The notes under the pieces: generated by a model | What the model saw: the letters and a program-made list of their open reading frames with translations, nothing else | What the model was told of the DNA's origin: nothing | The model's database searches: none | Translations under genes and position numbers: made by a program | Shown here: piece by piece, positions 12,331-23,740 of the stretch | How positions within the stretch are numbered: the stretch's first letter is position 1 | Layout of the letters: each line of letters starts with the position of its first letter | From: Talpa occidentalis | Taxonomy: Eukaryota > Chordata > Mammalia > Eulipotyphla > Talpidae | Assembly (NCBI RefSeq): GCF_014898055.3 | Contig: NW_023605083.1 | Location: 67,201,715-67,265,714 of the forward strand | Length of the DNA: 64,000 bases | Direction of reading: 5' to 3'

Positions 12331-12689
12331 CTTCACTGTCAGCCACTATGACAGTGGGCTGCAGGGAGGCCCTGTGCTGATGTCCAGGAGCTCACAGAAG
12401 GCTTGAAGGGTCACAGAGACGATCAAATCGGTTAATGAATGTTGAGTGATTAACATAGCCTCTGGTGACAGAAAGTTCTCGATAAGTGGTTTCTGTCCTT
12501 GTTAGTATTAATTAACTTCTAAGCTCCTTATCTGAATATGGAGATTTTGATGCTTGTTTCATAAGGTTGTTGGAGAGATTAAATGCAGAAATGCATCTCA
12601 AGAAATTCACCTGACAAATTCAACAAGTGATTATTCAGTCAGCTATATTCCACTGGAGACAGGCAACAATATGTTAAATCAATAGTACA

Positions 12690-13010
12690 GAGTTTGAGTG
12701 ATAAGTGTAGGAAGGGAAAGAATACAGGGGCTGAAAGAGTATTCTGGAGCGAGGGGCAGATGTGCTTTTTGGATGATGGGTCAGGAAAGGACCACATAAA
12801 GCCTGAGGAGATGACCTGTGAGCAAAAGCAGGAAGGCAGTGCTGGGAGAGCCAGGCTGGGAAAGAAAGTTAGAAACAGAGGGGAGGGCAGGTGCAAAGGC
12901 CCAGAGACAGGGCTGGGGTTAGACTGTTTAGCAACTCAGAAGAGACAGCAGGGACTTTGGGTTTTATTCTAGGTATAAAATGAAGACACTGAAAGGATTT
13001 AATGATCTGT
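12690..13010 (+). repeat. Ancient interspersed repeat, possibly the same element as at 12185
   Basis: Reads 'caggtgcaaaggcccagagacagg' and later 'ggactttgggttttattctaggt', an old-repeat signature that I cannot name with certainty. The ORF across it (12694-12972) is a by-product. Confidence 0.4.
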
Positions 13011-14006
13011 TTCATTACAGCTTCAAAAGCTAACTCTAACTAGTCTGGTAGGTAACGGTATTTGCCATCTCTTTCATTTGTGACGTTTGGTGAGATCACA
13101 GGTTGTCAGGCAAAGTTTTGTAAAAATGAATATATTCATTCCATGCCCACTAGACCATGTGCAGGCTGCTAGGGACAGCAGTGCAGGGCAAGATAGCCAT
13201 GACTTCTTGCCCTTAAGGAAATTCTGGTGGCTTTATTAGAACAGTGTAGACACTCAACAAGTTATCACTTGCTATTAAGTAACACATCATATTTTGTTAT
13301 GTTATTTCATATTATGTTATATAAGACAGAGAGCATTCATATTTTTATAGCTCTTCTCCCCAGAGTGACAGTGTTAAAATCCACTAGAAGCTCACTGCTG
13401 AGGAAAAGAACAAGGGGAAAAGGGAAAAAAAGGAGGAGAAGGAAACAATGCATGAAGGAGCAGGGCCTGCCCCTCGAACAACCATCTTGATGTGCCTCTG
13501 ACCTTTCCCTCCACCGACTGTCTGGTGGACTCCTATCCACATTCCAGAGCCCAGTTCACTTTTTGTTTCCTCTGTGCAGCCAGAAACACTCCCTTCACCA
13601 CACTGTTCAGGCAGAACCACTGTCACCTGTCCCTCCACCTTTCCAGATTCTGGATCCATCGCTGCTGAGACACATCACAGGGCAAGGGAGTCTGAGACAG
13701 GTCTAGATAACAGAAATTTCCAGTGGGTAGGATGAGTTACCCGAGTCCTCTCTGAAAAGGTGGACTGAATCACGCACTGGAGAACCCTGTCTGAATAATT
13801 TGACCCTCCATGCTAACCATAAGACACCATGACAGACACAAAGCGTTAGATCCTAACTTATGTTTATCTCACCTTTTCCCGGGGGAAGAAAGCTGAAAGC
13901 CCAGGTGCACAGTTGAAATTAACCAATCTGTGCATGCCTGGGCATAGCCCAACCCAGAACAGGCTGTGACATGCCCTCTGCTTCCTGTATCGTGGACCAA
14001 CCCTTT
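13011..14006. other. Unassigned stretch, possible LTR relic at its end
   Basis: Positions 13840-14025, continuing at 15560 beyond the L1, read like an old LTR (aaccaatctgtgcatgcc, ctttaaatatctcc), but no ends or TSD are visible. Nothing coding. Confidence 0.3.
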
Positions 14007-14044
14007 AAATATCTCCTCCTAACTGCATCGCTACATGCAAAAGA

Positions 14045-14867
14045 ATGAAGCATGACTACTACCTCACACCATGCACAAAAAAAAAACAAAACTCAAAATG
14101 GATTAAAGAACTGGACATAAGACCTGAAATCATAAAATACATAGAAGGAAATATAGGCAAAACACTACATGACTTGCACCTCACTAACATCTTTAAAGAC
14201 TCATCACCCAAAGCAGTGATAGTGAAGGCAAAGATAGCAGCTGGGACTACATCAAATTAAAGAGCTTCTGTACAGCAAAAGAGACAGTAGCCAAAACAAA
14301 GAGACACCATACCGATAGGAAGAAAATTTTTGCGCACAGCACTAATGATAAAGAACTGATCACAAAAATCTACAAAAAGCTGATGAGACTCAACAAAAAC
14401 AAGGTAAATAATCCAGTCAAAAAATGGGCAGAAGAGCTAAAAAGAAACTTCTATGAAGAGGAAATGCATGTGGCCAATAGGCATATGAAAAAATGTTCAA
14501 CATCACTTGTAATCAGGGAAATGCAAATCAAAACTACACTGAGATACCATCTTACACCAGTGAGAATGGCACATATTAAAAAATCTAGCAACAACAAAGA
14601 TGGCAAAGATGTAGAGAAAAAGGAACTCTCCTGCACTGCTGGTGGGAGTGCAAACTGGTCCAACCACTATGGAGAGCTGTGTGGAGATTCCTCAACCTGC
14701 TAAAGATGGAGCTTCCATATGATCCAGCAATTGCACTTCTAGGTATTTACCCTAATGACACAGAAACATTAATTCCAAAGGGCACCTGCACCCCTATGTT
14801 TATAGCAGCACTATTTACAATAGCTAAGCTTTGGAAACAACCCAAATGCCCAAAAATGCATGACTAG
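14045..14867 (+). pseudogene. LINE-1 ORF2 C-terminal remnant, frame-shifted
   Basis: Translated pieces match the region after the reverse transcriptase domain in the copy at 40406-42451, including the LDIRPE-type block and the C-terminal [19 protein letters not shown] block. At least two frameshifts and the missing N-terminus make it non-functional. It is dead on arrival by 5' truncation, like most L1 insertions. Confidence 0.9.
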
Positions 14868-15232
14868 ATCAAGACGATGTGGTACATATACACAATGGAA
14901 TATTACTCAGCAATCAAAAAGATAAACTCATGCAATTTTCAGCAACATGGATGGAGCTGGAAGGGATCATTCTTAGTGAAATAAGCCAGAAAGAAAAAGA
15001 AAAATACTGGATGGTCTAACTCATAGCAGGAATTTAGAAAACCTAAACAAAGGTCCAGGAAAAAGACTAATTATAATAAACTAAAAATAAAATCAACAAG
15101 CAACTATAAACCAGAGACATGCTATAGGGGAGTGGGGGAAGAGGGATTAAGGTCAAATAAGGGGGTTGGGAATTGTATGGGGACTATAACCATGATGAAA
15201 ATGCATACATTGTGCAAAAATGAAAAATGATG

Positions 15233-15500
15233 GAGCCTTCCTGGTGGCACAAGGGGTTAAGCACCGCGCTATGAAGCAATCCGCAGCCTCTGCAGCATAA
15301 GTTTGATCCCCTGATGCCCAGGGAGAAACCCACATGGCGAGGCAGACCTCTCCTGTCTCACCCACCACTCCCCTCAGCAGTGTATTTCAGTCAGTCTGCC
15401 TATTCTGCTCCCTGCTCTGTCTCTGGTGAATCCTCTCACCACCCACATCTCTGGCCTGTACCCCAGGTCTTGTATGCATAAATAAATCTTTTAAAAAAAG
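15233..15500 (+). mobile_element. tRNA-derived SINE in a LINE-1 tail
   Basis: Head gccttcctggtggcacaagg, B-box-like gtttgatcccc, and normal body and tail (cataaataaatctttt). The TSD tgaaaaatgatg at 15221-15232 and 15501-15512 is exact. It is younger than the L1 it interrupts. Confidence 0.95.
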
Positions 15501-15559
15501 TGAAAAATGATGTAAAAATATATATATAAAATAAATAAATAAATATTTCCTCCTAACTG

Positions 15560-16780
15560 GCCTGGAGGATCCAGGCTAAATCCTCCTTCCTAGCACCAGC
15601 CCCCTCAAGCACTAGTGTCTGGTAAAGACTAGGCTGGCTCAACTATGCCTATGACTGTCTGGTAAATTCTGGTTATAAGGCCCTGGCCAACTCTTTGGGG
15701 TCAAGGCCTGTAACAATTCTGTTGTTTGCTCAAGGTGTTCATTCTCCACCTGAGTGTATCCTCTGTGGCTGAGATACCACATGTTTGGAGAAGAGACAAA
15801 GGAAGGACAAAGGACGGAGGGAATGGGATCCAACCCTTTGCTCCTTTTCATAGTGATGCTAAAACTTACTTCAACCAGCAAGTGCTGAGTTTATTGATCA
15901 ACATTTCTGAGGTATTGAACTGAATTCCTATTGACAGAAATAACTACCAACCAAGCTGAGGGAGAGAGAAATGTGCTGACAGCTAGCAAATCATAGCCTG
16001 CTCCTGGAGTGCCTGTCTATGGTGAGGAGGACAATCATTCATTTCCTCTTCCTTCACAGTTACAATTCCTGGGTTGACTGACAAGTTCATTTTGGGGATT
16101 CATCAGCCCTTTATAAATAAACTCCCTTCTTATTCCATGTTTCTAACTGCACCTGCCACCCAGATGATTGGCCACTCGGGAGTCACATAAACATTTCAAA
16201 TTGCTAGCAATAGCTCAACATGGTAGTTAAAGGAAATCTTCCCATTTCTGTATGATACCAGCAAGAAAACCTACTTCCCCTGGCAGCTCAGACAGCTGGA
16301 TGTCATGTCCAGAACCATTGAGGACTCACTCCTTGGCCCCCACCCATCACCTTAAAATGAATGGGGAGCTGAGTATTTGAGGATGAAATGTTTTGTGGGC
16401 GGGCAGAACTCGAAATGTGTCCCCTGAAAAAAAAAAAAAAGTGATTCTAAGTCACTTGACCTCTCTAGGCTTTACTTTCCCAGCCTGAACAAGGTAGACA
16501 GCACTGCTGGAAAGAAGACATGAGGTAACAGAACATGTTTAAAGAGGGAAGGGACCATGTAATATCATCTCATTAAGCCTCACAACGAATCTCCATTGTA
16601 CAGACAAGCAAATGGCATCTCCAAGATGAGAAGGGGCTGTTCCAGGCTGTAGTCACTCCAGAGATGGAGGGGGAGAGGCACCCTGCTCTGCCTGACACAG
16701 CTGCTCCCAGAAAGGCAATTTATCATTAATCTTATTAATGATTTTTCTCCTGTGGCTGGCCTGAAATTCCATTTGGTGCC
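15560..16780. other. Unique non-coding stretch
   Basis: No repeat family is recognised except an A-run at about 16427-16440. No exon is supported. Confidence 0.4.
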
Positions 16781-16859
16781 AGCGGCCTCAAGGTGAGCAT
16801 TGGAAGAACTCAGCTCTCTGCTGGGCTTCACAAAGACAAAGCAGTTCCAGTCCACTTAG
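16781..16859 (+). repeat. Left arm of a 79-bp inverted duplication
   Basis: Pairs with 17431-17509 in reverse complement, with 73 of 79 bases matching and no gaps by eye. Sequence outside the arms does not match. Both arms share a short open frame (SIGRTQLSAGLH), which is simply the shared DNA. No repeat family is recognised. Confidence 0.9.
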
Positions 16860-17430
16860 AAATAATTTTTCAGGTTCCCAGTCAGCAAAGCAAAGTTCTG
16901 CGAACGCAGAACCCTGGCATCAAGGTCTCCACTGCATGCACGGTTCAGATGATGTTGCTAAGGGAAGCCAGAGGCACCTTGACATTTGCATGAGGACACA
17001 ATTTCTTCTAAAGTCTCTCTGTATTTTGAAAAGATTTTGAGTAGTTATACAATTAACTTGAAGAGGTCATTCCCTGTTGAAAAACAATGAGCCATGTATT
17101 GTGGAGCTTCTGAGCTGAGATACCATTTTGCTTTTGTTCCTGTAGGTGTTTACTGAGTATTTACTGAACACAAACTTGAAGTTTCCACCAGACTGGGGAT
17201 GATGAGCAGTAACTGGATAAGACCATGTTTCCTGTGTGTCAAATAGTGAGGCTTAATTTGTTCTGTGAACCCACCAAACGCCTAATATAGCCAGTGTTCT
17301 CTACATTTTTGTAAATGAGGAAATTGAGGTCTAGCGAAGCTCAGGGACATGCACAGTGCCCCCAGAGAAGTGTCTGAGTACTGTCAAACCCAGTACTGTG
17401 TGGACTGGGACTGAGTACTAGGACTGAGTG
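16860..17430. other. Spacer between inverted arms
   Basis: A 571-bp spacer with no known repeat. The right end has a small repeated motif (ggactgagtacta / ggactgagtgcta, 17408-17433). Confidence 0.5.
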
Positions 17431-17509
17431 CTAGGTGGACTGAAACTGCTTTGTTTATGTGAAGCCCAGCAGAGAGCTGAGTTCTTCCAATGCTCACCTC
17501 AAGGCCGCT
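17431..17509 (-). repeat. Right arm of a 79-bp inverted duplication
   Basis: Reverse complement of 16781-16859 with six substitutions. Both arms have the same length with no indel. Confidence 0.9.
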
Positions 17510-18584
17510 ATGACAGTAGGTTGGGGTGAGCTTCATGGATATGCTTGATTGACAGCTGGGCTCTGGGCCAGGAAGGAGACACCCAGAAAATTTTATAATG
17601 TGTTTACAACACAGACAAAACATTTAGAACCAGCTGTACCACAGGTACTCAAGATGTGAAAGCTATGATTTATTGTAACAACTAAGATGGAAGAGCCTGC
17701 AGGGCTGGGTCTGGCATAGCCTTTCCACATACTCCTGAAGATAAGGCAACCCACCCACTCCCATCTTCCTGAGGAGACTGGAAGCTATGAGATCTGCCAG
17801 TTAGTTCAGCAGTGTAAATGGCCTTCCACTCACTTGCCCTATTTCATTTATCTCTTTAGTAAGGCCCGTATCTATGAAAATCACACATTATGCAGACTAA
17901 TAAATAAATTTAGAAATACAGCTCTTACCCCCTCTTTTGTTTAAAGCTGTTTTATGCCAACTCTTCACCTATAATTTCTGATCTAATGTATCTTCCCCAA
18001 GCAGTTGTTTAAAATAAATTCGTTGAGAAAATGCCCTTTGTGTGTGAGAAAGACTCACTCAAGGTGACGGCCTCTTCTCTGAGAGGTGGGGACAGGTGGA
18101 AAAGCTTATGCACAAACATTTATGGGCCTTGGTGCCTTGGTCTGTGGGGGGATGAACTGTTAATGAAGCAAAGGGGAGGGGAAGATCAGGCGGGATGACC
18201 AGGAGCCTGGTTGGCTGGAAGCTCCGAGGATAGGAATAAAAGCAAGGAGAGAAGACAGATGGAGGTAAATGTCAGCTCTGGTCAGACCACGCTACACCAC
18301 ATTCAGCTCACCAGCTTTTTAATTGACATCTTTTTTTTTTTTTTTTATTAGAAATGTCATATGTTGCTGGGGCAAAGTATTGAGACAATACAGGAAAGTA
18401 AAAGGAAAAACAAGTCCATTATTTCCACTGCCCAGAAAAGCAACAATTGTTATTTTGCTATCTTTGATTCAAGCATGAACGCCCTTTTCCCAGACCACCT
18501 CACCACTCCTGGGTGACCTATTCATGGTCCCTGCATGACAGCCCAACAGCAGGGCTGCTGCATTTAGCAAACACAAATTCAGGA
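17510..18584. other. Unique stretch with one T-tract
   Basis: T-run at about 18331-18346. Nothing else is assigned. Confidence 0.4.
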
Positions 18585-18696
18585 CACCCAGTTAAATCTG
18601 AATTTTAGCTGGCCAGCAAGTAGTGTTTAGTGTAAACATCCCCCCAACTTTGCAGTTATTCATTGTTTATTGGGAATTCAAATTTAAACTGGGTAG
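18585..18696. mobile_element. Palindromic MITE-like DNA transposon relic
   Basis: Arms 'cacccagttaaatctgaatttt' (about 18587) and 'gaattcaaatttaaactgggt' (about 18673) are inverted repeats around a short spacer. This wording belongs to a known palindromic mammalian DNA element whose name I do not recall with confidence. Confidence 0.6.
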
Positions 18697-18754
18697 TCAA
18701 TACTTTATCCAGAATCCCTGCTGTGGGTTAAAGCTAGTGATGGGGACATGAGGT

Positions 18755-18815
18755 CCACTGCACTATTCTTTCTATTTTTGTTTATGCTTGACATTTTCCA
18801 TAATAATAAAAAAAA
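18755..18815 (+). repeat. Old LINE-1 3' end scrap
   Basis: 'tttatgcttgacattttccataataat' followed by an A-run is typical of old L1 3' termini. Short and uncertain. Confidence 0.4.
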
Positions 18816-18819
18816 TACA

Positions 18820-19325
18820 TCCATCGCATCTCTACCTCTTCTCTCTCTTACAGAACACTCAATCTCTGCTGTCTGCTTTTTGCTCCATGACATAATCACC
18901 TTCTAACACCTCATAAAATTTATGCCATTCTATTTATTATTTATTTTCTGCTACTTCCCATTAGAATATAAATTGTGCAAAAGCATGGGTTTTTAATTGT
19001 CTTGCTCACTAAAGGACCTCCACCCTATTAAGACAGACAGACACACACACATACACAAACACACGCACTCACACACACACTATTCACATTACGCACGTCC
19101 TTTTGCAATTTTCTTAATTATTTTTCCTTACCATTATTCCATGGACATTGTAGGACACTGTTTTAGTCTTTTTGCTGTTGTTGCTCAAAAACATTGCTTT
19201 CAAGTTATTTCATATTCTATTTGAGTTGTGCAATTAAATGATCCGATCCTCTTCCAGAGAGCATTTGGTTGCTCAACTTTTTCTCAAGCACAATTCATAC
19301 CTGGTAGACAGGTGGGTTGCAGAAT
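18820..19325. other. Unique stretch with a CA-rich microsatellite
   Basis: Positions 19033-19081 are an impure (AC)n tract beginning with AGAC units. Otherwise unassigned. Confidence 0.5.
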
Positions 19326-19329
19326 CACA

Positions 19330-19560
19330 GGTGTGTGAGGCTGTGTCCGCTGAGACAGGATGTTGCTAGACACATTCTGGTCTCCTCTCTTACTGTCTGT
19401 CTGACCTTGGGCAGGCACTATCTCTTCCAACTTCCATTCCCCTGGGTGGCAACATGGGCTGCTAACAGGACCTACACTCTGGGGTGGTTGTTTGAATCAA
19501 ATGAGATGAGGCACCAGGGTGCCTGGCATATCCCTGGCATTGGGGAACTGTCAGGGACTT
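19330..19560 (+). repeat. MIR-like relic
   Basis: 'tctgtctgaccttgggcaggcac' followed by 'aatgagatgaggcaccagg' fits a full-length MIR. The 138-residue ORF at 19317-19733 runs through it and is not considered a gene. Confidence 0.65.
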
Positions 19561-20229
19561 ACACTGTTATTACGATCACTTTCTCCCCAATATCTTTTGC
19601 TCTCATGCTCGCGTTCCTTCTAACCGTAGAAATTATTTCTACGGAATCAACAAGCCAAACCTACCATTGGGCTTTTCTTAGATCCTTCCCTCCTTTCTCT
19701 CCCCCAAGCCCACCGCAGGTTAATTGTTGCTGATCCTGGACAGGGAGGCTGCTGCGCCTGCATGCCGGGTGAGAGCCCCTACTTGGGTGTACCCACTAGC
19801 TCCCTTACCACCTTGTTTTGGGATGAAAGGCCTGATGACTTGCATCTCACATGCAGCTCTGCAGCAGCAACAACCAGACATCCCTCTTTCTGTTCCTTGG
19901 GATGTGGATGAGGGCCTCGTCCATTGTGATCCCGCTCAGATGCAGGCTGAGGTGGTAATGGGGGGGTGTGTGTGTGTCCCAATATCATCCACATTTTCTC
20001 TCAGGTTTTAGACAGGAAGCCTACTGGATCCCTTCCTGCCCTGGACATGGGGATATATTTGACTTTATTCTCCTGTTTCTAAAGACATGCTAGGTAAACA
20101 CGTAGGGTGAATGCTAATGGATACCCGAAGATGACCAAAATAATTGTAAATTGCTTTATTGAAAAAAATACAATGACTTCCATTACAATTAAAAAGACAA
20201 GAACAAAGCCGAATTGTAGCAATTTCCTA
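19561..20229. other. Unique non-coding stretch
   Basis: A G-run with (GT)n at 19965-19978. No exon is supported. Confidence 0.4.
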
Positions 20230-20350
20230 ACAGTCGGAGCTTTGGCTTGCTGTGAGCTTCATGGGCATTATCTGTTAATTCTGACAACAGTTCTGGATCC
20301 TCATTTTACAGGTGAGTAAGCAGAGTTCAGTGAGGGGAGGAAATTTGCTC
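20230..20350 (-). repeat. MIR-like relic
   Basis: 'attatctgttaattctgacaac' and 'ctcattttacaggtgagtaagc' match the MIR core in reverse orientation. Confidence 0.55.
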
Positions 20351-21042
20351 CAGGTCTCAGTAAATCAAGGGGGAGGGGGGATGGGGTCCAAGATCTGTTT
20401 TACCCTAAAACTCCCCAGGCAAGTAGGGACTTGAGTCTCCTAACCACAGGTAGCAACTGGCTTTTCAAAAGCGTTCTTGGTCCTGTTATTTATTTATTGC
20501 AAAGGAATTTTACCTCCTTGTATATTTATGAATGTGGGCAGTGAGCGGGTGTATTTGGCCAGAGCTCTGGGGTACCCAGCCCATTCTTCGGGGAAATACA
20601 ATAGGTTCATTTGTACTCCGTAGGCCCAGGGAATCACATCTTGACAGTCTCTAATCTTTAAGGCATGGGAGTGGAAGTGGGAAGGGGTGGGAGGAAGGTC
20701 AGTAAAGACTGGAAGCTGGAAGCCTTTCTGGAGTTGGTGGCGCCCTGTCGAGGCCTCAGTAACATGGGCACAAATCCTACAGATGCAAATTCTTTTGAAT
20801 TAAACAGGACGGCCAATGAAGACTATATTGATTTTCTGCTCAGGTCAATAAATAAGATAAATTGACCAGAAGAGCTAAATACTGGTCATGGGGAAGAGAA
20901 CATCAACATTTATTAAGAGCTGAGGGAGGACAAACATGTATCAGAAAACTGGGGATCCCAACAGAGCATGAGGAAAGCCACTGGGTTGCCAGTTGAGGTC
21001 TGGGCTTAGGTATTCAGATTTTAGTCAGGTCTTTATTTTTTA
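20351..21042. other. Unique non-coding stretch
   Basis: No repeat or exon is recognised. Confidence 0.4.
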
Positions 21043-21339
21043 TTTTTATTTATTTTTCTTTATTTTTTAAAAAGATTTATTTATTTATTTATACAAGCAC
21101 TGGGTACAGTCAGAAGCGCGGGAGGGTGAGAGAATTCACCAGAGCCAGAGCGGGGAGCAGAGCAGGCAGACTGACGAAGTACACTGCTGAGAGGAGCAGC
21201 GGGCGGCAGGAGAGGTCTGCGAGCCATGTGGGACCCTCCTCTGGTGGCCGGGGAGCAGCCGGGATTGAACCGGTGCTGCAGAGGCTGCGGGCAGCTTTGC
21301 AACCCAGCGTTCAACCGCTGCGCCACCGGGGAGGCCCCA
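21043..21339 (-). mobile_element. tRNA-derived SINE, younger subfamily
   Basis: The sense head at the right end retains ggtggcgcagcggttgaacg and a good B box (ggttcaatccc). The body carries the younger-type 'gactgtacccagtgcttgtat' end. The tail is A/T-rich at 21043-21085. The TSD aggtctttatttttt at about 21028-21042 and 21340-21354 supports the ends. Confidence 0.93.
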
Positions 21340-21354
21340 AGGTCTTTATTTTTT

Positions 21355-22340
21355 AAAAAGCTGTAGAGTTTAGTTATTACAATAAAACTTCATGTAATCA
21401 GATTGATTGCTGGGAAGACCAACTGAATTTTTTTTATATAATAATGTCTTTGAATAAAAATGCACAGATATGAAATGGCAGAGAAAGAGAGCACTGCTTT
21501 GGTGGGGGGGGGGGGGTCAGAAGATCCAGGTCACTGACTTGTGACTTAAGAGCAGATGATGATGTATTATTCATACTTTTTATTCTCCGCCTAGCACAGA
21601 CCATGGCATTCAGATAAGAGCCTTTTATTGAGTTCTGTGAAGACAAAACCTTGAGTCAAGGATGTGGTGGTTGATTTGGGGGGTGATTCCAGGAAGCAGG
21701 GGAGGGACTAGGAGATGAGACAGAGAAGGGAAGAAAAACAACAAAGATGTGTCAAAAAAGGGACCACCATGTGGAACCTGGGCTCAGTTTTACTGGAGAG
21801 ACCAGGTAGGGTGCATCCAGAATCTTTCCTTCTAAGGGGCAAGGATACTGGGGTATTTTCCTACCCAGGCTGGCATTTGTTGAAAGTTGAAACATTTGCT
21901 GAGGGTGTCTCTCTTCCCATTTACTCACCTCACCCCATTTTTTAAAAAAATCTAAGGTAGAGAGATTCAGGGGCAGACCACTCCTAAAGCTACAAGTGAC
22001 TGTTGCCAAGAGCCAAGTGCAGAGAGGGAGGACAGCAGACAAGCAGTAATGCCAGCCGGGGGACTGCAGGAAGGAGCTCTGGGCACTGTATCCAATGCCA
22101 AGTTCCTTCACCTCTTGGGTGTTGGAGTATAGCTCTAAAAAGTGAAGTTTGGTTGGATCTTTACATTCTCCACACTGGGGTCAGTTATCCTGAAAAGCAG
22201 ATGGTCATACAAACAACAGGGCCATAAAGGGTCTTCAGGCAAGCCCTGGCAACTGCTTCTTACACAGATAAAAATGATCTATAACGAGCGCCCACATGAT
22301 AGCATATAAGTATGAGCCCTTCAAGTGCTCAAAAATACAC
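21355..22340. other. Unique non-coding stretch
   Basis: A G-run at 21504-21516. No exon or clear repeat. Confidence 0.4.
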
Positions 22341-22900
22341 ACATGATACACATGTATAGTATAAGGTGATGCTGAGGCATTGTTTGTAATAGCAAAAACA
22401 TTGGAAACAACCTAAATACCTTTCAGTTGGGGCGCTGCTGAATGGAATTGGTATGTTCATATCCAGAATGTTCTCCTTTAGTTAAAAGGAAGAAGCTGAA
22501 TCTATATGTGTCAACATGAGTAGAGCTCAAAAAATATTTGAGGCAAAAATCAAGATGCAGGGCCTCCCCGGTGGCGCAGCGGTTGAGCGCTGGGTTGCGA
22601 GGCTGCCCGCAGCCTCTGCAGCGCCGGTTCGATCCCCGGCTGCTCCCCGGCCACCAGAGGAGGGTCCCACATGGCGTGCAGACCTCTCCTGCCTCCCGCT
22701 GCTCCCCTCAGCAGTGTACTTCGGTCCTTCTGCCTGCTCTGCTCCCCACTCTGGCTCTGGTGAATTCTCTCGCCCTCCCGTGCTTCTGACTGTGCCCAGT
22801 GCATGTATAAACAAAAAAAAAAAAAAAAAAAAAATCAAGATGCAGAATGTTATCTATAGCCTGACACCATTTAAGAAAACACGCACACCGGTTAGCTTTC
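22341..22900 (+). mobile_element. Old LINE-1 3' UTR fragment interrupted by a SINE
   Basis: 'tgtttgtaatagcaaaaacattgg' and 'aacaacctaaatacc' before the SINE, and 'ctatagcctgacaccatttaag' after it, read as one old L1 3' UTR segment. Confidence 0.65.
22561..22829 (+). mobile_element. tRNA-derived SINE, best-preserved copy
   Basis: The head keeps a Pol III A box (tggcgcagcggt) and B box (ggttcgatcc) like a functional tRNA-type promoter. A near-pure A-tail of about 20 bases ends the copy. The TSD aaaaatcaagatgcag is exact at 22545-22560 and 22830-22845. CpGs are largely intact and the tail is unmutated, which makes this one of the youngest insertions here. Confidence 0.97.
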
Positions 22901-23488
22901 CTGCATAATTACATAGATAGAAAAGTATTTTTAAAGGACTGAAAAGGGATAACACAAACTCATTTAGTTATTTTGGAAAGACCTGGAAAGACTAAAGCCA
23001 CAGTGACATGAGTGGCTGCTTTGGAGGAAGAGAAAGTAGACAAGAGAAGGATATGACCAGTAAGGATGCATGATGGTAGGACAGTCAGGGGGTGCTAGCT
23101 TTTATGATATTGTTTATAAAAACAGATTGGTTTATGAATTCGTAAGTAAACTCTACCAATGGGATATATCTAGCACACAGCCTGGCATCACAGAAGAATC
23201 CATGATCGTATAGAGACTGTTCAGAAAATACAATCATTCCTGGCAAATATCCTTGCAAATAACTTGTCTGCTCCCAGTCCCTACTCCCCAGTTGCAAAAT
23301 GGACATGAGCTATCTTTATAAAATGCTAGTAAAATGACCTATACTGACTTCTTTTGGGGTGTAATTTGTATCCCCCTATTGTTTACTCCCTGCTCTCAGG
23401 AAAACAGGGCCTTTTTTTTTGGGGGGGGGGCTGTGTTTATTATCCTAAAAAAAGGGCATTCCTTTATTGAGTTCGAAGGTATGTTACG
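22901..23488. other. Unique non-coding stretch
   Basis: T/G homopolymer junction at 23413-23431. Nothing else is recognised. Confidence 0.4.
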
Positions 23489-23740
23489 GGCCTCCCTGAT
23501 GGCTTAGGGTTTAAGTCTTAGCACTATCACTACTACCTCCAATTTGATCCCTGGCCAGGGAGCTGACCCACATGGCGCAGCAGAACTCTCCTGTATTGCC
23601 CGCTGCTCTCCTCAGGAGTATATTTCAGTAAATTTGCCTGTTCTGTCTCTGGTGAATCCTCTCACTCCCTGCACCTCTGGCCTGTACCCCAGTTCTTCTA
23701 TGCATAAATAAATAAATCTTTAAAAATAAATAAATTAAAG
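23489..23740 (+). mobile_element. tRNA-derived SINE, older subfamily
   Basis: Head ggcctccctgatggcttagg, body as in other old copies (cctgtaccccagttcttcta), tail gcataaataaataaatcttt. Flanks 'aaggtatgttac' and 'aaggtgagttac' are an eroded TSD. Confidence 0.9.

Larger units (their letters stand above)
14026..15540 (+). mobile_element. 5'-truncated LINE-1 with a nested SINE
   Basis: It covers the ORF2 C-terminal part and 3' UTR, collinear with the reverse complement of the full-length copy at 40-46 kb. The frame is broken: pieces at 14045-14260, 14383-14703 and 14679-14867 lie in different frames. The tail is A/T-rich (aaaatatatatataaaataaataaat). The TSD aaatatctcctcctaactg (14007-14025) versus aaatatttcctcctaactg (15541-15559) has one mismatch and fixes both ends. 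The SINE at 15233 sits in its 3' end. Confidence 0.95.

Noticed and set aside
22561..22640. A functional tRNA gene
   Set aside because: A and B boxes are present, but the unit continues into the SINE body with A-tail and TSD; a tRNA cloverleaf was not established.
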